From contig CAYVWX010000045.1 of assembly GCA_964455635.1 (NCBI GenBank), positions 1-16,419 on the forward strand: a stretch of DNA of 16,419 nucleotides, in the 5' to 3' direction. This DNA comes from B16-G9 sp964455635 (GTDB taxonomy: Bacteria; Bacteroidota; Bacteroidia; Bacteroidales; F082). Both the position numbers and the translations under genes were made by a program. This document shows, piece by piece, positions 1 to 7,460 of the stretch (positions are counted from its first letter, which is position 1; each line of letters starts with the position of its first letter). The notes beneath the pieces are model-generated. The model was not told where the DNA came from. It did not search any database and worked only from the letters and a program-made list of their open reading frames with translations.

Positions 1-12
1 TGGGTTTTTTTA

Positions 13-58
13 CCTCGGGTTAACACCCGAGGCTATAAATATTTCGCTCCTCCGGAGC
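13..58. repeat. Two adjacent short hairpins (REP-like)
   Basis: The first hairpin has an 8-bp perfect stem, CCTCGGGT at 13-20 and ACCCGAGG at 25-32, around a 4-base loop. The second has a 5-bp stem, GCTCC at 46-50 and GGAGC at 54-58, around a 3-base loop. On the - strand the first hairpin is followed by A residues rather than T residues, so it is not a convincing terminator. The pairing of small hairpins with fixed short loops resembles dispersed palindromic repeats; assignment to a repeat family is inference. Confidence 0.5.
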
Positions 59-195
59 TTATCATCATATTTCTGGATGTTTAGCTTGCTAATCATGAAT
101 GTTTCATCTGTTTATAATTTTGTTTACCCGGCAAATTTTGAGAATTATTCCACAGGGATAATTTGATAATCTGTTTTTTTTGTCATTTAAATATC

Positions 196-275
196 GCCCT
201 GTAAGGGCATCCTATTTCAACAAAAGGCATCGCCTTTTGATTACTTCCTAAATCCATCATGCGCCCTGAAAGGGC
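196..275. repeat. Three tandem short hairpins with 3-base loops
   Basis: Three perfect inverted repeats lie within 80 bases, each with a 3-base loop: GCCCT/AGGGC at 196-200/204-208, CAAAAGGC/GCCTTTTG at 221-228/232-239, and GCCCT/AGGGC again at 263-267/271-275. The outer two share the same stem with different loops (GTA and GAA). This repeated geometry is unlikely to be chance and suggests a dispersed palindromic element. No gene of the element is present in the window. Confidence 0.5.
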
Positions 276-391
276 AGCATAAATACCGCAGCTTGTAAAT
301 AACCATGCCGCTGTGTAGCATCCTGATGGCAATGTCATTTCATAACCTTAACATTATATTCCCTGCAAAAAGTTGTAACAAATTGATTTCC

Positions 392-427
392 CGCCGATAG
401 CCGCAATTCTGTTTCGGCTTGACGGCG
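392..427. repeat. Nested inverted repeat upstream of the DUF423 gene
   Basis: The outer arms CGCCG (392-396) and CGGCG (423-427) enclose the inner arms AGCCG (399-403) and CGGCT (415-419), giving an interrupted stem of ten pairs around an 11-base loop. No T-tract of terminator quality follows on either strand. Its function is unknown; it could be a structured remnant of an upstream transcript. Confidence 0.3.
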
Positions 428-498
428 TTTTGGCAAAAGTAAACTATTTAGCAAGCAAAAAAAAGCATCCTCCCGCGTCTTTACATTGTCAATAATTA

Positions 499-506
499 TA
501 AATTTG
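499..506 (+). promoter_or_regulatory. Bacteroidota -7 box before the DUF423 gene
   Basis: TAAATTTG matches the Bacteroidota -7 consensus TAnnTTTG exactly and lies 48 bases before the ATG at 555. A TTTG -33 box at the expected spacing is not clear; the nearest candidates are TTTA at 480-483 and TTG at 486-488. Motif plus position make it a reasonable but unproven promoter. Confidence 0.45.
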
Positions 507-554
507 CATAAATTTAATATTTTATAAAAAAGTCAACTTTAAAAAGTATAGTCT

Positions 555-1013
555 ATGACAAAAAAATATTTGGTTACCGTAGGGGCATTTGGTTTATTGG
601 CCGTAACTTTCGGGTTTATTGGCGATCATATTTTAAAGGACAAGCTGATTACACAAAATCTTGAAAGCTATAACACAGGTTTGCAATACATGATGTATCA
701 CACATTGGCTTTGCTGGCATTGTCGTTCGGCCATAAAATGTTTTCCAAATCATTTTTAAACGTTGTTTATGTTTTGTTTTTTGTAGGCATTGTGTTTTTT
801 TCGTTTGGGTTAATGATTCAGGCTACTACCGAGTACACGGCATTAGGCCTCGGGCCCATGTCGTTTTTAATCCCCATGGGAGGCCTTTCGTATATGGCCG
901 GATGGGTTTACATAATTTATATGGGACTTAGTTTTAAGCATACTAAAAGTCATCACAAACATCATCATTCCAGATCGGGTTCCTCATCGCCTGTTGTAAA
1001 AGAAAATGTTTAA
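555..1013 (+). CDS. DUF423-family small membrane protein with His-rich tail
   Basis: A 152-residue integral membrane protein. The pattern of a first helix running into a GDHxLKD segment (about residues 23-29), then TGLQYMMYHTLALL (41-54), two hydrophobic helices and a PMGGLSYMAGW segment (108-117) matches the DUF423 (YgdD/YwdK-like) family, whose function is unknown. About four membrane segments are visible, near 3-22, 42-60, 67-89 and 98-124. The last 25 residues are hydrophilic and hold six histidines between 129 and 138 followed by a Ser-rich stretch; this tail is not part of the family core and could bind metal (inference). The ATG start fits the family's N-terminus and follows a promoter box. 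The next gene follows after 53 bases on the same strand, so read-through is possible. Confidence 0.8.
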   Translation: MTKKYLVTVGAFGLLAVTFGFIGDHILKDKLITQNLESYNTGLQYMMYHTLALLALSFGHKMFSKSFLNVVYVLFFVGIVFFSFGLMIQATTEYTALGLGPMSFLIPMGGLSYMAGWVYIIYMGLSFKHTKSHHKHHHSRSGSSSPVVKENV

Positions 1014-1066
1014 AACACTGACTAAATTTTTTTCAAGAAAAAGAATCATTTAGCAACCAATACATT

Positions 1067-2365
1067 ATGTTTATTCCTGATATTGAAAAACAGCCGGTTG
1101 AAAAAATAAAAAGATATCAGGAAAAAGAGTTGCAAAAGCTGCTGCGGTATTTAAAATCCAACTCGGTATTTTACAACCAATTGTTTAAAAAGCACAACAT
1201 CAATATTGATGATATTACACAGTTGGAAGCATTAACAAAAATTCCTCCCACTACCAAACACGACCTGCAAACGCGTACCAAAGATTTTTTATGCGTTGGC
1301 AAAAATCAAATAATTGATTATGTAACCACCTCGGGCACATTGGGTGAGCCTGTTACTTTTGCCATGACCGATCACGATTTGGAAAGACTCGCATACAACG
1401 AATACATTTCGTTTGCCTGCGCCGGAGTTACCCGTGAAGATACTTTTCAGCTAATGGTTACCATGGACAAACGTTTTATGGCCGGTCTTGCCTATTATTT
1501 GGGTTTACGAAAGCTTGGTGCCGGCATCATACGTACCGGCCCGGGTTTGCAGGAGCTTCAGTTTGAAAGCATACAACGACATCAGCCCACCGGGCTTGTT
1601 TCCGTGCCGTCATTCATTCCTAAACTTATTAACTATGCTGAAAAACATGGAATTGACTATAAAAATTCCAGCGTTGAAAAAGCAGTTTGTATTGGCGAAC
1701 CCATTAGGAATAACGATTTTAGCTTAAACACACTCGGTAAAAAAATTACCGACAAATGGAATATCAAACTCTATTCAACCTATGCTTCTACCGAGATGGG
1801 CACAGCTTTTACCGAATGTGATGCCGGCAGAGGAGGACACCATCATCCCGAAATGATTATTGTTGAATTTTTAGACGAAAATAACCGGCCTGTTGCCGAC
1901 GACCAGCCCGGAGAGGTTACCATTACTACCCTCGGCGTGGAAGCCATGCCGCTGCTACGATTTAAAACCGGCGACATCTGTTATCACCATACCGAACCCT
2001 GTTCCTGCGGAAGAAACACTTTGAGAATGGGGCCTGTTATCGGCCGAAAAAAACAAATGTTAAAATTTAAAGGTACTACGCTTTTCCCCCCTGCCATTTA
2101 TGATGTGCTAAACGAAATTGATTGTATCGAAAACTATATAATCGAGGTTTCGACAAACAACCTCGGTACCGATGAAATATTAATTAAAGCAGGTTGCAAC
2201 CCATCCAATACCGTATCGGAAAAGAGCATTAAAGACCATTTCAGAGCCAGGCTAAGAGTGGCGCCTGAAATTGTTTTTTTCGACAAAAATGAGATTCTTA
2301 AACAACAATTTCCTTCCGGTAACCGAAAACCCATTACCTTTATCGACAAAAGAGTACAAGCCTGA
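1067..2365 (+). CDS. Phenylacetate-CoA ligase-like AMP-binding enzyme
   Basis: A 432-residue member of the PaaK-like branch of the adenylate-forming superfamily, which activates a carboxylic acid with ATP and transfers it to CoA. Visible motifs are the nucleotide-binding loop TTSGTLGEP (87-95), YASTEMG (239-245; usually YGxTE in this family), TGD (301-303) and GR followed by KFKG (326-336). The short length and the PaaK-type C-terminal lobe separate it from long-chain acyl-CoA synthetases. Cys251, the His258-260 cluster, Cys312 and Cys314 lie where some PaaK-like proteins hold a zinc ion, so a structural zinc site is plausible. No phenylacetate degradation genes lie nearby; the true substrate (aryl acetate, indole acetate or another acid) cannot be read from the sequence. 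It may share a transcript with the DUF423 gene upstream. Confidence 0.85.
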   Translation: MFIPDIEKQPVEKIKRYQEKELQKLLRYLKSNSVFYNQLFKKHNINIDDITQLEALTKIPPTTKHDLQTRTKDFLCVGKNQIIDYVTTSGTLGEPVTFAMTDHDLERLAYNEYISFACAGVTREDTFQLMVTMDKRFMAGLAYYLGLRKLGAGIIRTGPGLQELQFESIQRHQPTGLVSVPSFIPKLINYAEKHGIDYKNSSVEKAVCIGEPIRNNDFSLNTLGKKITDKWNIKLYSTYASTEMGTAFTECDAGRGGHHHPEMIIVEFLDENNRPVADDQPGEVTITTLGVEAMPLLRFKTGDICYHHTEPCSCGRNTLRMGPVIGRKKQMLKFKGTTLFPPAIYDVLNEIDCIENYIIEVSTNNLGTDEILIKAGCNPSNTVSEKSIKDHFRARLRVAPEIVFFDKNEILKQQFPSGNRKPITFIDKRVQA

Positions 2366-2429
2366 AATAGTCTGTAATTACGACTTTCAGAAACATACAA
2401 AGCTCTTTTTAAAATCATATCTTCAAACC

Positions 2430-3059
2430 ATGAAAAAAATAGTTTTACTCCTTTTAATTGCAGCAACAGCCGTTAATCTGGAAGCTCAAAAATCAACCGA
2501 AGCTTACAAGACACGCCGTATAACATTTTTGGGGCTTGATTATACTGCTGCCGTTTTTATTGGGTCAAACGGATTTAACGACCCTGCAGCCATGAAACCG
2601 TTGACATTGTCGTGGAACAGCCTTTTTATTTCGGAACACAACAAATACAACATTCAAAAAGCCTTTAATGTTTTAACAACCCTTAAGCTTGATGTTGTTA
2701 ATAAAAGAAACAGTGAAACCGATTTTTTCAGCCGTATTACCGACAAACGTATTGAGTTGCCTCATTTAACCGACCTCGATATAAAAACAATTATACAAGG
2801 CTATCCTCAATTTTCGGAAAAAGGAGTTTCGCTGGTTTTTATTGTTGATGCTTACGACAAAACTACTGCCACAGCTTATTATCACTTTGTGTTTTTTGAT
2901 AATATTACGAAAGAGATATTGTTAAGTTACGAGGTAACAGGTACGGCAGGCGGTGGCGGACTGCGAAACTACTGGGCTAACAGTTACTACGAAGCCATTG
3001 TAAAAGGGGGCAGAAGTTATAGAGCCACGGCCGATTTTTACCGCAATTACACCGAATAA
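2430..3059 (+). CDS. Secreted protein of unknown function
   Basis: I do not recognise this family. The open frame extends upstream to 2271, overlapping the previous gene, but the ATG at 2430 begins a textbook signal peptide: MKK, then a leucine/alanine-rich core (residues 4-15), with a likely signal peptidase I cut near Ala19-Gln20. That gives a 209-residue preprotein exported to the periplasm or cell surface. No lipobox cysteine and no further membrane helix are present. Notable features are a glycine run GTAGGGG (171-177) followed by an aromatic stretch RNYWANSYYEA (179-189), in a mixed alpha/beta sequence. It begins 64 bases after the acyl-CoA ligase gene, so it may be co-transcribed with it. 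A promoter for the next gene lies just past its stop. Confidence 0.7.
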   Translation: MKKIVLLLLIAATAVNLEAQKSTEAYKTRRITFLGLDYTAAVFIGSNGFNDPAAMKPLTLSWNSLFISEHNKYNIQKAFNVLTTLKLDVVNKRNSETDFFSRITDKRIELPHLTDLDIKTIIQGYPQFSEKGVSLVFIVDAYDKTTATAYYHFVFFDNITKEILLSYEVTGTAGGGGLRNYWANSYYEAIVKGGRSYRATADFYRNYTE

Positions 3060-3070
3060 TACGCGTGTAG

Positions 3071-3100
3071 TTTGCTGTTTGGTTAGTATGTTTATCTTTG
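3071..3100 (+). promoter_or_regulatory. Bacteroidota promoter (TTTG-N18-TATCTTTG) of the glycosyltransferase-purD operon
   Basis: TTTG at 3071-3074 and TATCTTTG at 3093-3100 match the -33 and -7 consensus of the Bacteroidota primary sigma factor with an 18-base spacer. Transcription would be expected to begin a few bases after 3100, leaving a very short leader before the TTG start at 3123. This is the best promoter in the window. Confidence 0.7.
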
Positions 3101-3122
3101 CTTGTTCTTTAAAACAGTTAAT

Positions 3123-4271
3123 TTGAAAATAGCGGTCAATACCAGATTATTGCTTAAAAACAAACTTGAAGGGATTGGATGGTTTACCTACGAATCGTTT
3201 AAAAGAATCGTCAGAAATCATCCCGAGCACGAGTTTCACTTTATTTTTGACCGCCCCTGGGATAACGCATTTATTTTTGAAAACAATGTTGTTCCACATA
3301 AAATAACCCCTCCCGCCAGGCATCCTTTTTTAATTTATTTATGGTACGAATTTTCGCTGCCACAGCTTATAAAAAAAATAAATCCCGATTTATTGGTGTC
3401 GCCCGATGCCTTTAACTCCTTACACTGTAGCGTAAAACAGTTAACGGTAATTCACGACTTAAATTTTGAGCATCATCCCGGACAAATGTCGGTATTAAAC
3501 CGTAAATTATACAAATATTACACGCCGCGCATTGCTGCCAACTCAAATAGAATAGCCACTGTTTCAGTCTTTTCTAAAAACGATATCGTAAGCCATTACG
3601 GCGTAAATGCAAATAAAATTGATGTTGTTTACAACGGAGCCAACAGCAGGTTTAAACCACTTCCGGAAGCCCGACAGATTGAAGTCAGAAAGAAATATAC
3701 CAACGGCAGCAACTATTTAATTTTTGTGGGTGCGCTAAACCCTCGAAAAAACCTTGCCCGTCTTTTTAAAGCATTCGACAAGTTTAAAAAGCTTACCGGT
3801 TCCGACATAAAATATGTTGTGGTTGGCGAAAAAATGTACTGGTCGCGCGATATTCAAGAAGCCTTTGAAGAGATGGCATTTAAAAACGACGTATTGTTTA
3901 CCGGCAGGCTCGAACCCGATGAGTTGGGTAAAGTACTGGGGTCAGCCATTGCGTTAACTTATGTTTCTATTTTCGAGGGGTTTGGTATCCCTATCCTCGA
4001 AGCATTCAATGCCGGTACGCCGGTTATAACGGCCAATACAAGCTCCATGCCCGAAATAGCCGGCGATGCTGCACTTATTACCGATCCTTTCGATGTTGCG
4101 AAAATGGCGGAAGCCATGAAAACCATTGTGCAGGATAAAAACCTTCGCAACCGTTTAGTAAACAAAGGGTACCTGCGAAAAAACCAGTTCAGTTGGGATA
4201 AAACAGCCAACAACCTTTGGCAATCCATCGAAAAAACCTTAAACAGCAAACCACAAACCAAAATTATATGA
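3123..4271 (+). CDS. Family 4 (GT-B fold) glycosyltransferase
   Basis: A retaining GT4-type glycosyltransferase, expected to move a sugar from a nucleotide donor to a glycan or lipid acceptor on the cytoplasmic side. From the TTG start at 3123 it has 382 residues: an N-terminal Rossmann domain opening KIAVNTRLLL with a GIGWFTYE segment, and a C-terminal donor-binding domain with GALNPRKN (203-210) and the EX7E motif in FEGFGIPILE (Glu285 and Glu293). The open frame reaches a TTG at 3102, but that lies almost at the predicted transcription start, and family members usually begin MKIAVNTR, so 3123 is preferred; both starts are non-ATG. The stop overlaps the purD ATG as ATGA, implying translational coupling. 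No other polysaccharide genes are adjacent, so the acceptor is unknown. Confidence 0.85.
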   Translation: MKIAVNTRLLLKNKLEGIGWFTYESFKRIVRNHPEHEFHFIFDRPWDNAFIFENNVVPHKITPPARHPFLIYLWYEFSLPQLIKKINPDLLVSPDAFNSLHCSVKQLTVIHDLNFEHHPGQMSVLNRKLYKYYTPRIAANSNRIATVSVFSKNDIVSHYGVNANKIDVVYNGANSRFKPLPEARQIEVRKKYTNGSNYLIFVGALNPRKNLARLFKAFDKFKKLTGSDIKYVVVGEKMYWSRDIQEAFEEMAFKNDVLFTGRLEPDELGKVLGSAIALTYVSIFEGFGIPILEAFNAGTPVITANTSSMPEIAGDAALITDPFDVAKMAEAMKTIVQDKNLRNRLVNKGYLRKNQFSWDKTANNLWQSIEKTLNSKPQTKII

Positions 4272-5545
4272 ACATACTTATATTAGGATCGGGCGGCCGC
4301 GAATATGCGCTGGCCTGGAAAATTGCTCAAAGCCCAAAAACCGACAAGCTTTATATTGCTCCCGGCAATGCCGGAACCGGATCGCTGGGCATTAACCTCC
4401 CCATAGAAACCACCGAATTTGAAAACATTAAAAAAGCCGTGGTGGAATACGACATTGATATGGTGGTAACAGGCCCTGAAAACCCGCTTGTAGATGGTAT
4501 TCACGACTATTTTTTAGAAGATGATTATCTCAGACATGTTAAAATTATAGGCCCTGTAAAGGCAGGTGCCAGGTTGGAAGGCTCTAAAGATTTTGCAAAG
4601 CGGTTCATGCTCAAACACAACATTCCCACAGCGGCCTATAAAACCTTTAACCGTGAAAATTTGGAACAGGGCTATGCTTTTCTGGAATCGCTGAAACCGC
4701 CTTATGTTTTAAAAGCCGACGGGCTGGCTGCCGGAAAAGGAGTTGTTATTTTAAACAACCTTGAAGAAGCTAAAGCAGAACTCAAAGTGATGATTGAAGA
4801 GGCTAAATTCGGTGATGCATCCGCCAGGGTTGTCATTGAAGAGTTTTTGTCGGGCATCGAATTATCAGTGTTCGTTTTAACCGACGGCGACTCTTACATT
4901 TTGTTGCCCGAAGCCAAAGATTACAAACGTATCGGTGAGGGCGACACCGGTTTAAACACCGGTGGCATGGGCTCTGTTTCTCCGGTTTCGTTTGCCAACC
5001 GCGAGTTTATGAGTAAAATTGAAGAAAAAATTATCAAACCTACTGTTAACGGACTTAAAACCGACGGTATTCCATATCAGGGTTTTATCTTTTTCGGATT
5101 GATTAAGGTGGATGATGAACCTTATGTAATAGAATACAATTGTCGTTTGGGAGACCCTGAAACCGAATCGATTATACCCAGAATAAACAACGATTTGGTG
5201 GAGCTGCTTGTTGCCGCTGCCGATAAAAAACTGCATGAGCAAAAAATCAGCATTAACGACCGGCATGCCGTTTCGGTGATGCTTGTTTCGGGTGGTTATC
5301 CGCAAAATTATGAAAAAGGCAAAATTATTTCGGGACTTGACAGCGTGAGCAACTGTATTGTATTCCATGCCGGTACCACTACCGATGTGGAAAACCGTGA
5401 GGTTAAAACATCGGGCGGAAGAGTGCTGGCGGTTACAGCCTTGGGCGACAGACTGAAAGATGCACTTAATTTGGCTTATCAAAATGCAGAAATAATTAAA
5501 TTTGAAGGCAAAACCTACCGTTCCGATATTGGTTTTGACTTGTAA
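4268..5545 (+). CDS. purD: Phosphoribosylamine-glycine ligase (GAR synthetase)
   Basis: PurD catalyses the second step of de novo purine synthesis: ATP-dependent joining of glycine to 5-phosphoribosylamine. The 425-residue product has the usual single-function length and motif order: N-terminal SGGRE loop (8-12), GPENPL (69-74), ATP-grasp strand KADGLAAGKGV (149-159), LPEAKDYKRIGEGDTGLNTGGMG (213-235 region) and the metal-binding RLGDPETE (293-300). The frame is open upstream to 4217, but the ATG at 4268 gives the canonical N-terminus and a 4-base overlap with the glycosyltransferase stop. One oddity is Tyr13 where almost all PurD proteins have His in GGREHA. No other pur genes are adjacent, as is common in Bacteroidota. 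It probably shares the promoter at 3071. Confidence 0.96.
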   Translation: MNILILGSGGREYALAWKIAQSPKTDKLYIAPGNAGTGSLGINLPIETTEFENIKKAVVEYDIDMVVTGPENPLVDGIHDYFLEDDYLRHVKIIGPVKAGARLEGSKDFAKRFMLKHNIPTAAYKTFNRENLEQGYAFLESLKPPYVLKADGLAAGKGVVILNNLEEAKAELKVMIEEAKFGDASARVVIEEFLSGIELSVFVLTDGDSYILLPEAKDYKRIGEGDTGLNTGGMGSVSPVSFANREFMSKIEEKIIKPTVNGLKTDGIPYQGFIFFGLIKVDDEPYVIEYNCRLGDPETESIIPRINNDLVELLVAAADKKLHEQKISINDRHAVSVMLVSGGYPQNYEKGKIISGLDSVSNCIVFHAGTTTDVENREVKTSGGRVLAVTALGDRLKDALNLAYQNAEIIKFEGKTYRSDIGFDL

Positions 5546-5639
5546 TATCAGTAAAGTTGTTTGAGGTTGAAAAGGTATGGCTTTCTGGTACTTAATATTA
5601 CTTTAAACAACCTCGATAACATTCATAAGAAAAACCATA

Positions 5640-6635
5640 ATGATAAAGTTTTTCAACAAAGATTTTTTTAAACAATATGCCACGGTTTTTTTTCTGATGG
5701 TGTTGTTATGGATACCGTCGGTATTTTTATTTACAGCCGTCAAACCACCTCAAAACGATTGGGGAGCATTGACACCTATTATCCAAAACATAAACAACAG
5801 CCAGTCACCTGTTTTAATATTGTTTTCGTTTTTTTTGATTTTTATTACAGGAATGTTTATTAATAAAACGGCAAGCGATTACGGACTTACAGGAAAAACA
5901 AGCACCATGCCGCTGTTTATTTTTGTTTTAATTACGGGCTTTTCGCCATCTTTGCACCACTTTTCGCAGTTTACCCTTGTTTTACCGTTTGCTGCTATTT
6001 TTTACACCTTGATATTCAGGCATTATCACAACGCAAACAACATTTTTCTTTCGTTTGATGCAGGCATAATTACCGGAATTATGGCACTGTTTTATTTTCC
6101 GCTGTCACTATTGATATTTATTCTTTGGCTCTCATTACTCTCTTTCAAAGGCGTTTCGTGGCGCAATTATACAGTTGTGTTACCGGGTTTTCTTTTTCCG
6201 TTGTTTCTTGTTTACAGTTACCTCTTTTTTATGGGGCGGGAGCCTGCTTTTTTTTCTCTTTTACAACATAAAATTAGCATTGGCTTTAACACAAATATTT
6301 TCCGGTTATCGCTAAACAACGGTTTACTTATTTTGCTCACCGTGCTTATTTTTATTTCGGCGGTAAAAGTATCTCAACAACAAAAAAACCTTACCATTCA
6401 ACAACGAAGTTATTTTTCGGTAATGAGTTTTTCGTTGTTCTTATTGCTGTTTATACAACTGTTTTTAAGTAAGCAATTTAACAGCCTTTTATTGTTGGCG
6501 CCGGCTGGTGCTTTAACCTTAAGTAACCTGTTAAACAACAGTTCTGTCAAGTCAAAATGGCTAAATTTGCTTGTTGCAATAATTGTTTTAGCTGTGCTGA
6601 TTAACAACTATATACTTTTTTTATATGCTGCTTAA
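5640..6635 (+). CDS. Polytopic membrane protein, DUF6427-like
   Basis: A 331-residue, strongly hydrophobic protein with about nine or ten predicted membrane helices, starting near residues 12-32 and ending near 306-328. The N-terminus MIKFFNKDFF and position after purD resemble DUF6427 proteins of Bacteroidota, often encoded near nucleotide-metabolism genes; the assignment is from memory of the family and its context, not from a diagnostic motif. Function is unknown. The start follows a 94-base gap after purD that contains a 7-bp inverted repeat (GAGGTTG 5563-5569, CAACCTC 5608-5614) but no clear promoter. Its last 11 bases overlap the start of rnhB, so the two are probably translated together. 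Confidence 0.65.
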   Translation: MIKFFNKDFFKQYATVFFLMVLLWIPSVFLFTAVKPPQNDWGALTPIIQNINNSQSPVLILFSFFLIFITGMFINKTASDYGLTGKTSTMPLFIFVLITGFSPSLHHFSQFTLVLPFAAIFYTLIFRHYHNANNIFLSFDAGIITGIMALFYFPLSLLIFILWLSLLSFKGVSWRNYTVVLPGFLFPLFLVYSYLFFMGREPAFFSLLQHKISIGFNTNIFRLSLNNGLLILLTVLIFISAVKVSQQQKNLTIQQRSYFSVMSFSLFLLLFIQLFLSKQFNSLLLLAPAGALTLSNLLNNSSVKSKWLNLLVAIIVLAVLINNYILFLYAA

Positions 6636-7221
6636 TAATTATTTTGTCGACAAAATTGAAGCCGGGTGCGACGAGGCCGGAAGGGGATGTTTGGCAGGGC
6701 CTGTTTTTGCTGCAGCTGTTGTTTTGCCTCCTGATTTTAAAAACGAACTTTTAAACGACTCCAAACAGCTCTCCGAAAAAAAAAGAGTTGCCTTACGCGA
6801 AATTATCCAAAAAGAAGCGCTTGCCTGGGCGGTGGCAAAAGTTGATGCTCCCGAAATTGACAAAATAAATATTTTAAATGCCTCCTTTTTGGCCATGCAC
6901 CGGGCCATTGAACAGTTGACGGTAACTCCCGAACATTTATTGATTGACGGCAATCGTTTTAAGTCTTTCAAAGATATTCCACATCATTGTATTGTTAAAG
7001 GCGATGGAAAATATCTTTCCATTGCCGCCGCATCCGTATTGGCAAAGACTTATCGCGACGATTTTATGCAAAACATTCACAACGAGTATCCAAATTATGC
7101 CTGGAATAAAAACAAAGGCTATCCTACAATGCAGCACAAACTTGCTATTCAAAAATACGGATTTACACCCTGGCACCGCAAATCGTTTAATGCCAATATT
7201 CAAACAAAACTGCAATTTTAA
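6625..7221 (+). CDS. rnhB: Ribonuclease HII
   Basis: RNase HII cuts the RNA strand of RNA/DNA hybrids and removes single ribonucleotides misincorporated into DNA. The 198-residue product is of normal length. The four acidic catalytic residues are visible: Asp16 and Glu17 in CDEAGRG, Asp108 in LIDGN and Asp145 in AKTYRD. VKGDGKYLSIAAASVLAK (124-141) is the family signature before the last acid. The ATG lies inside the final codons of the upstream membrane-protein gene (11-base overlap), which supports co-transcription and coupled translation. No good terminator follows in the 239-base gap to ppdK. Confidence 0.95.
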   Translation: MLLNNYFVDKIEAGCDEAGRGCLAGPVFAAAVVLPPDFKNELLNDSKQLSEKKRVALREIIQKEALAWAVAKVDAPEIDKINILNASFLAMHRAIEQLTVTPEHLLIDGNRFKSFKDIPHHCIVKGDGKYLSIAAASVLAKTYRDDFMQNIHNEYPNYAWNKNKGYPTMQHKLAIQKYGFTPWHRKSFNANIQTKLQF

Positions 7222-7379
7222 TAACCTGAAATGACGTTTACGGTTTTCTTTTGGTACCTTTTTTAGTTATTTTTTCACAAAAATTAAATTCATGGCAAAT
7301 GCATATAATTCATATCTATTCAAAACAACACCATTGATGTCTGTGGTACAGCATGATACAAGCATGTCACACTAAAACC

Positions 7380-7400
7380 TGCACTTAACAAAATAGTGCA
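7380..7400. repeat. Inverted repeat next to the ppdK promoter
   Basis: TGCACT (7380-7385) and AGTGCA (7395-7400) form a 6-bp inverted repeat with a 9-base spacer, ending 18 bases before the -7 box at 7419, where a -33 element would lie. It could be an operator, but six pairs alone may be chance. Confidence 0.25.
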
Positions 7401-7418
7401 TAAGAACCATGATTTTAA

Positions 7419-7426
7419 TATATTTG
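7419..7426 (+). promoter_or_regulatory. Bacteroidota -7 box of ppdK
   Basis: TATATTTG matches TAnnTTTG exactly and ends 34 bases before the ppdK ATG. No TTTG sits at the expected -33 distance; that position is occupied by the right arm of an inverted repeat, so the promoter may need an activator (inference). Confidence 0.5.
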
Positions 7427-7460
7427 CCTTTTCTTTTAAAACTCATTAATATTAAAAAAT

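Larger units (their letters stand above)
1..554. other. Gene-free region with small hairpins and a promoter
   Basis: No reading frame here resembles a protein. The stretch holds two clusters of short perfect inverted repeats (about 13-58 and 196-275), a nested GC-rich inverted repeat (392-427) and a -7 promoter box at 499-506 that probably serves the gene starting at 555. It looks like repeat-rich intergenic DNA; a broken mobile element cannot be excluded, but no transposase fragment was seen. Confidence 0.6.

Noticed and set aside
13..32. Hairpin next to a T-run at the window start, possible terminator
   Set aside because: The T-run precedes the hairpin on the + strand and appears as an A-run after it on the - strand, so it has the wrong polarity for a terminator on either strand.
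2271..2429. Upstream extension of the secreted-protein frame
   Set aside because: It overlaps the end of the acyl-CoA ligase gene and would bury a perfect signal peptide that begins at the ATG at 2430.
5546..5639. Promoter between purD and the DUF6427-like gene
   Set aside because: No TAnnTTTG match was found; only a distant 7-bp inverted repeat is present, so co-transcription with purD is more likely.
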